From the NCBI GenBank assembly GCA_032358255.1, contig JAULBX010023297.1:1-64000 (forward strand): DNA of 64,000 nucleotides, given 5' to 3'. Positions 62,101 to 64,000 of the stretch are shown in pieces. Within the stretch, counting starts at the first letter, position 1, and the number at the start of each line of letters is the position of its first letter. The position numbers and the translations under genes were made by a program. A model generated the notes under the pieces. The model had not been told where the DNA came from. It searched no databases and worked only from the letters and a program-made list of their open reading frames with translations. The stretch is from Heterotrichella gracilis (Eukaryota; Sar; Xanthophyceae; Tribonematales; Xanthonemataceae).

Positions 62101-64000
62101 ATAGGATCCCTGCGAGGAGGGTTTAGGGTTCAGGATTGAGGCGAGGGGAGAGGGGGTCGGCACCCATGCACAGGGCATGGGACGGGAAGGGGTCGGGGGG
62201 ATTTTAGGGTTGAGGGAGGGGAGGGGGGTTGTCACACATACACAGGACAAGGGGAGGGGAAGCGCACTTAAGTTGACCTCAGCAGGCGGTGGGGGGTCAA
62301 TGGCGCAGCACAGGGCAGGGAGGGGGGCGTGGGTGGCGAGGGGTGCGCAATGCGGGCAGGGTGACACGCATTGGTGCACGCACCAGTGAAGATGAGTCCA
62401 CCGACCGACAGCCATGGGCACACCACTGAGAAGGGAGGGCCATCAAAGTACATGACGCAGGAGTTCATGCCCACGCCGGTTGGCTCGCCGCCACCATAGC
62501 CGTCTGCACAGGAAGGGGGGGTAACAGTCAGTACAGCACGCCCTGCAGGTACTATTACTGATAGTAAATAGTTCGTTGTCATGCTGTGCAGATCAGGTCA
62601 ATCATACAATGGAGGTACAAGGGAGGTATGTACACGAATGGCTGATATTGGCCCAAGTCATCCTGGCTGTTTACCTTTTACTGCAACAACAATCAACAAC
62701 AAACCCTCCCCAAGGGTTTCAGGGTTGCCACTCACTCGGGTGGTATGGCCAGTTGCCGGCGATGAACCTTGTGAGGGTTGGGTAGCTGTTCTGCACAATC
62801 AGACCCATGTTGCGCAGACCCACAAAGGAGATGAAGACGCCGATGGCAGCAGCGCCCGCCATGAGCACGGTTTTGGGGATGTAGCGGAGGATGATGCCAC
62901 GCATGCCTGTGGCGCAGATGAGCAAAAAGACGATGCCTTCGAGGAAGGTGGCGGCCAGGACTTGCTCAAAGGGCACCTTGGTTCCCATGCTGCGGGGGGG
63001 AGGGGGGTACGGGTGAGGAGGGTGGGGGTGGGGAGGGAATGGGGAGGCGTGGGTGGGTGGGTGTGAGGTGTGCAGCGCGGAGGGGAGGGTGGGTGGGGGA
63101 GGGAGACGCATCGCGAGGGAATGCGGAGTGAAGTGGCGTATACAGTGTTCAGTGCAGCAAGGCAGGCTGTGGTGCGTGGGCATTTCCCCCAGGGGGCACA
63201 AACTTTGCTTTCCAGGTGCACAGGTTAAGGCCAGGGTTCAGGGTGCGTACCAGTCAGCGTCGATCTTCTGTCCAAAGCAGGGCCCGGGGGCATCGATGGT
63301 ACCTGGAGGACAACACAAGGGGGAGTCAGTACTCACGCAAGGGAAATATCGAAAGGCTCACAAGCACCCAGACCTTGAACAGCGAGGAAGCATGTGCAAC
63401 ACAGCTGAGGCGCAAGGGCAGCGCCGCTGCTATGCCTAATAAATATATTAGATTTACTTAATTAACTTGGATTAACTAGAGTAACGAGATAAATGCGCAT
63501 GGGTCTGCCACACTCATGGCAGCGAGACAGGCACACCAGTTAGGCTGCCGCTTCAGACACCAGACAGACAGCAATGAAACGAACAGACTGCAGGCGGTGT
63601 CGGTATACCACACTTCAGCATTAGGGTTTTGGGCGCACCAATCTCTTCCACCATGTAGCCGGTGCTGGTCTTGACACAGGTGCAGGGTATGCCCGCGCAG
63701 GTGTTGTTGGTGCCTCCGGCGCTGTTGAAGTAGGTGTGGTAGGGCACAAAGTCAACCTGGCCGCACGGCTGGTAGGGTTTGAGCACGTTGAACACTGCAG
63801 GGGGGGAGGAGGAGGGGTTAGGGTTGCAGCGTGTTGAAACCTGCAGGAGGGTGTTTGGTTTTGAGCACTGTGGACACTGCAGAAGGGGGGTAAAAGGCAC
63901 GCGTGGCCACAAGCATGTGCAGCGTATCAGATTGGCAAGGGGCACGGGTAGTCCGCACTAATGGCTGGTGCCAGCAAGTTCAGTGCGCATTGAGGGTGAG
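59170..64000 (-). CDS. AZG1: AZG-type adenine/guanine (purine) permease, 5' end outside the window
   Basis: NCS2/AzgA-family proton-coupled purine transporter, membrane. Exons in coding order: 63794 to about 63612, 63302-63251, 62989-62736, 62503-62384, 62109-61957, 61687-61591, 61245-60980, 60763-60703, 60498-60328, 59974-59792, 59320-59170 (TAG). Phases agree throughout. Motifs: KVPFEQVLAATFLEGIVFL, GAAAIGVFISFVGLRNMGLI, FISWIKFPDKIGSGGLVPA, GGLLGTSALTTYVESAAAV then REGGRTGVTA (the family signature), MCFFSPIFSSI, and FITIIAMPTTNNIAYGIIAG. Two Cys-rich soluble segments are unusual: one before PFEQV (CGQVDF, CAGIPCTCVKTST, GPCFGQK) and a loop with GYGGGEPTGVGMNSCVMYF. The first transmembrane segments and start lie beyond 64000. 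An echo of the exon 59974-59792 end is at 59690-59722 and one of the first exon's start at 63838-63885. Confidence 0.95.

Overview
The window looks like nuclear DNA of a green alga (Chlorophyta). Genes are spread over many short exons with G-rich donors (GTGAGG, GTGGGG, GTGCGG) and CAG acceptors. The protein set is plant and plastid in type: a chloroplast RNA-binding protein of the CSP41 family, a chloroplastic lipocalin, a plastid FabG, an LSD1-like histone demethylase and an AZG purine permease. Plant-type telomere units (TTTAGGG) lie scattered through introns and spacers. A chlamydomonadalean such as Haematococcus would fit, but that is a guess. No virus-like element, insertion sequence, rRNA, tRNA or CRISPR array was recognised.

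Layout, left to right. 152-235 (+): one orphan exon resembling the activation domain of B12-dependent methionine synthase. 201-10191 (-): SWIRM/amine-oxidase histone demethylase with a C-terminal TFIIS N-type domain. 10728-13450 (+): plastid 3-oxoacyl-ACP reductase, divergent from the demethylase. 14579-16572 (-) and 18016-19794 (+): two F-box/leucine-rich-repeat genes, each cut by one in-frame stop. 20120-20746 (-): uncertain ORF. 21519-26661 (+): CSP41. 28443-33278 (+): secreted vanadium-haloperoxidase/PAP2-like protein. 36571-46554 (-): secreted Ser/Gly-rich protein made from an array of near-identical phase-1 exons. 48355-48750 (-): unidentified fragment. 49257-53157 (-): chloroplastic lipocalin. 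54526-56439 or further (-): Pro/Lys-rich protein with an unrecognised Cys-containing domain. 59170 to beyond 64000 (-): AZG-type purine permease. Seven spliced genes could be rebuilt exon by exon with consistent reading phase (FabG, CSP41, haloperoxidase, Ser/Gly protein, lipocalin, AZG, and the demethylase except for one junction).

The most striking signal is not a gene. Nearly every spliced gene is accompanied by degenerate partial copies of its own exons ('exon echoes') in the neighbouring introns, often including the splice-site flank and sometimes joined to TTTAGGG units. I count about 25. The Ser/Gly gene looks like the extreme case, in which such copying has built a coding exon array. 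The rest of the window is spacer with simple repeats and telomere-like tracts.
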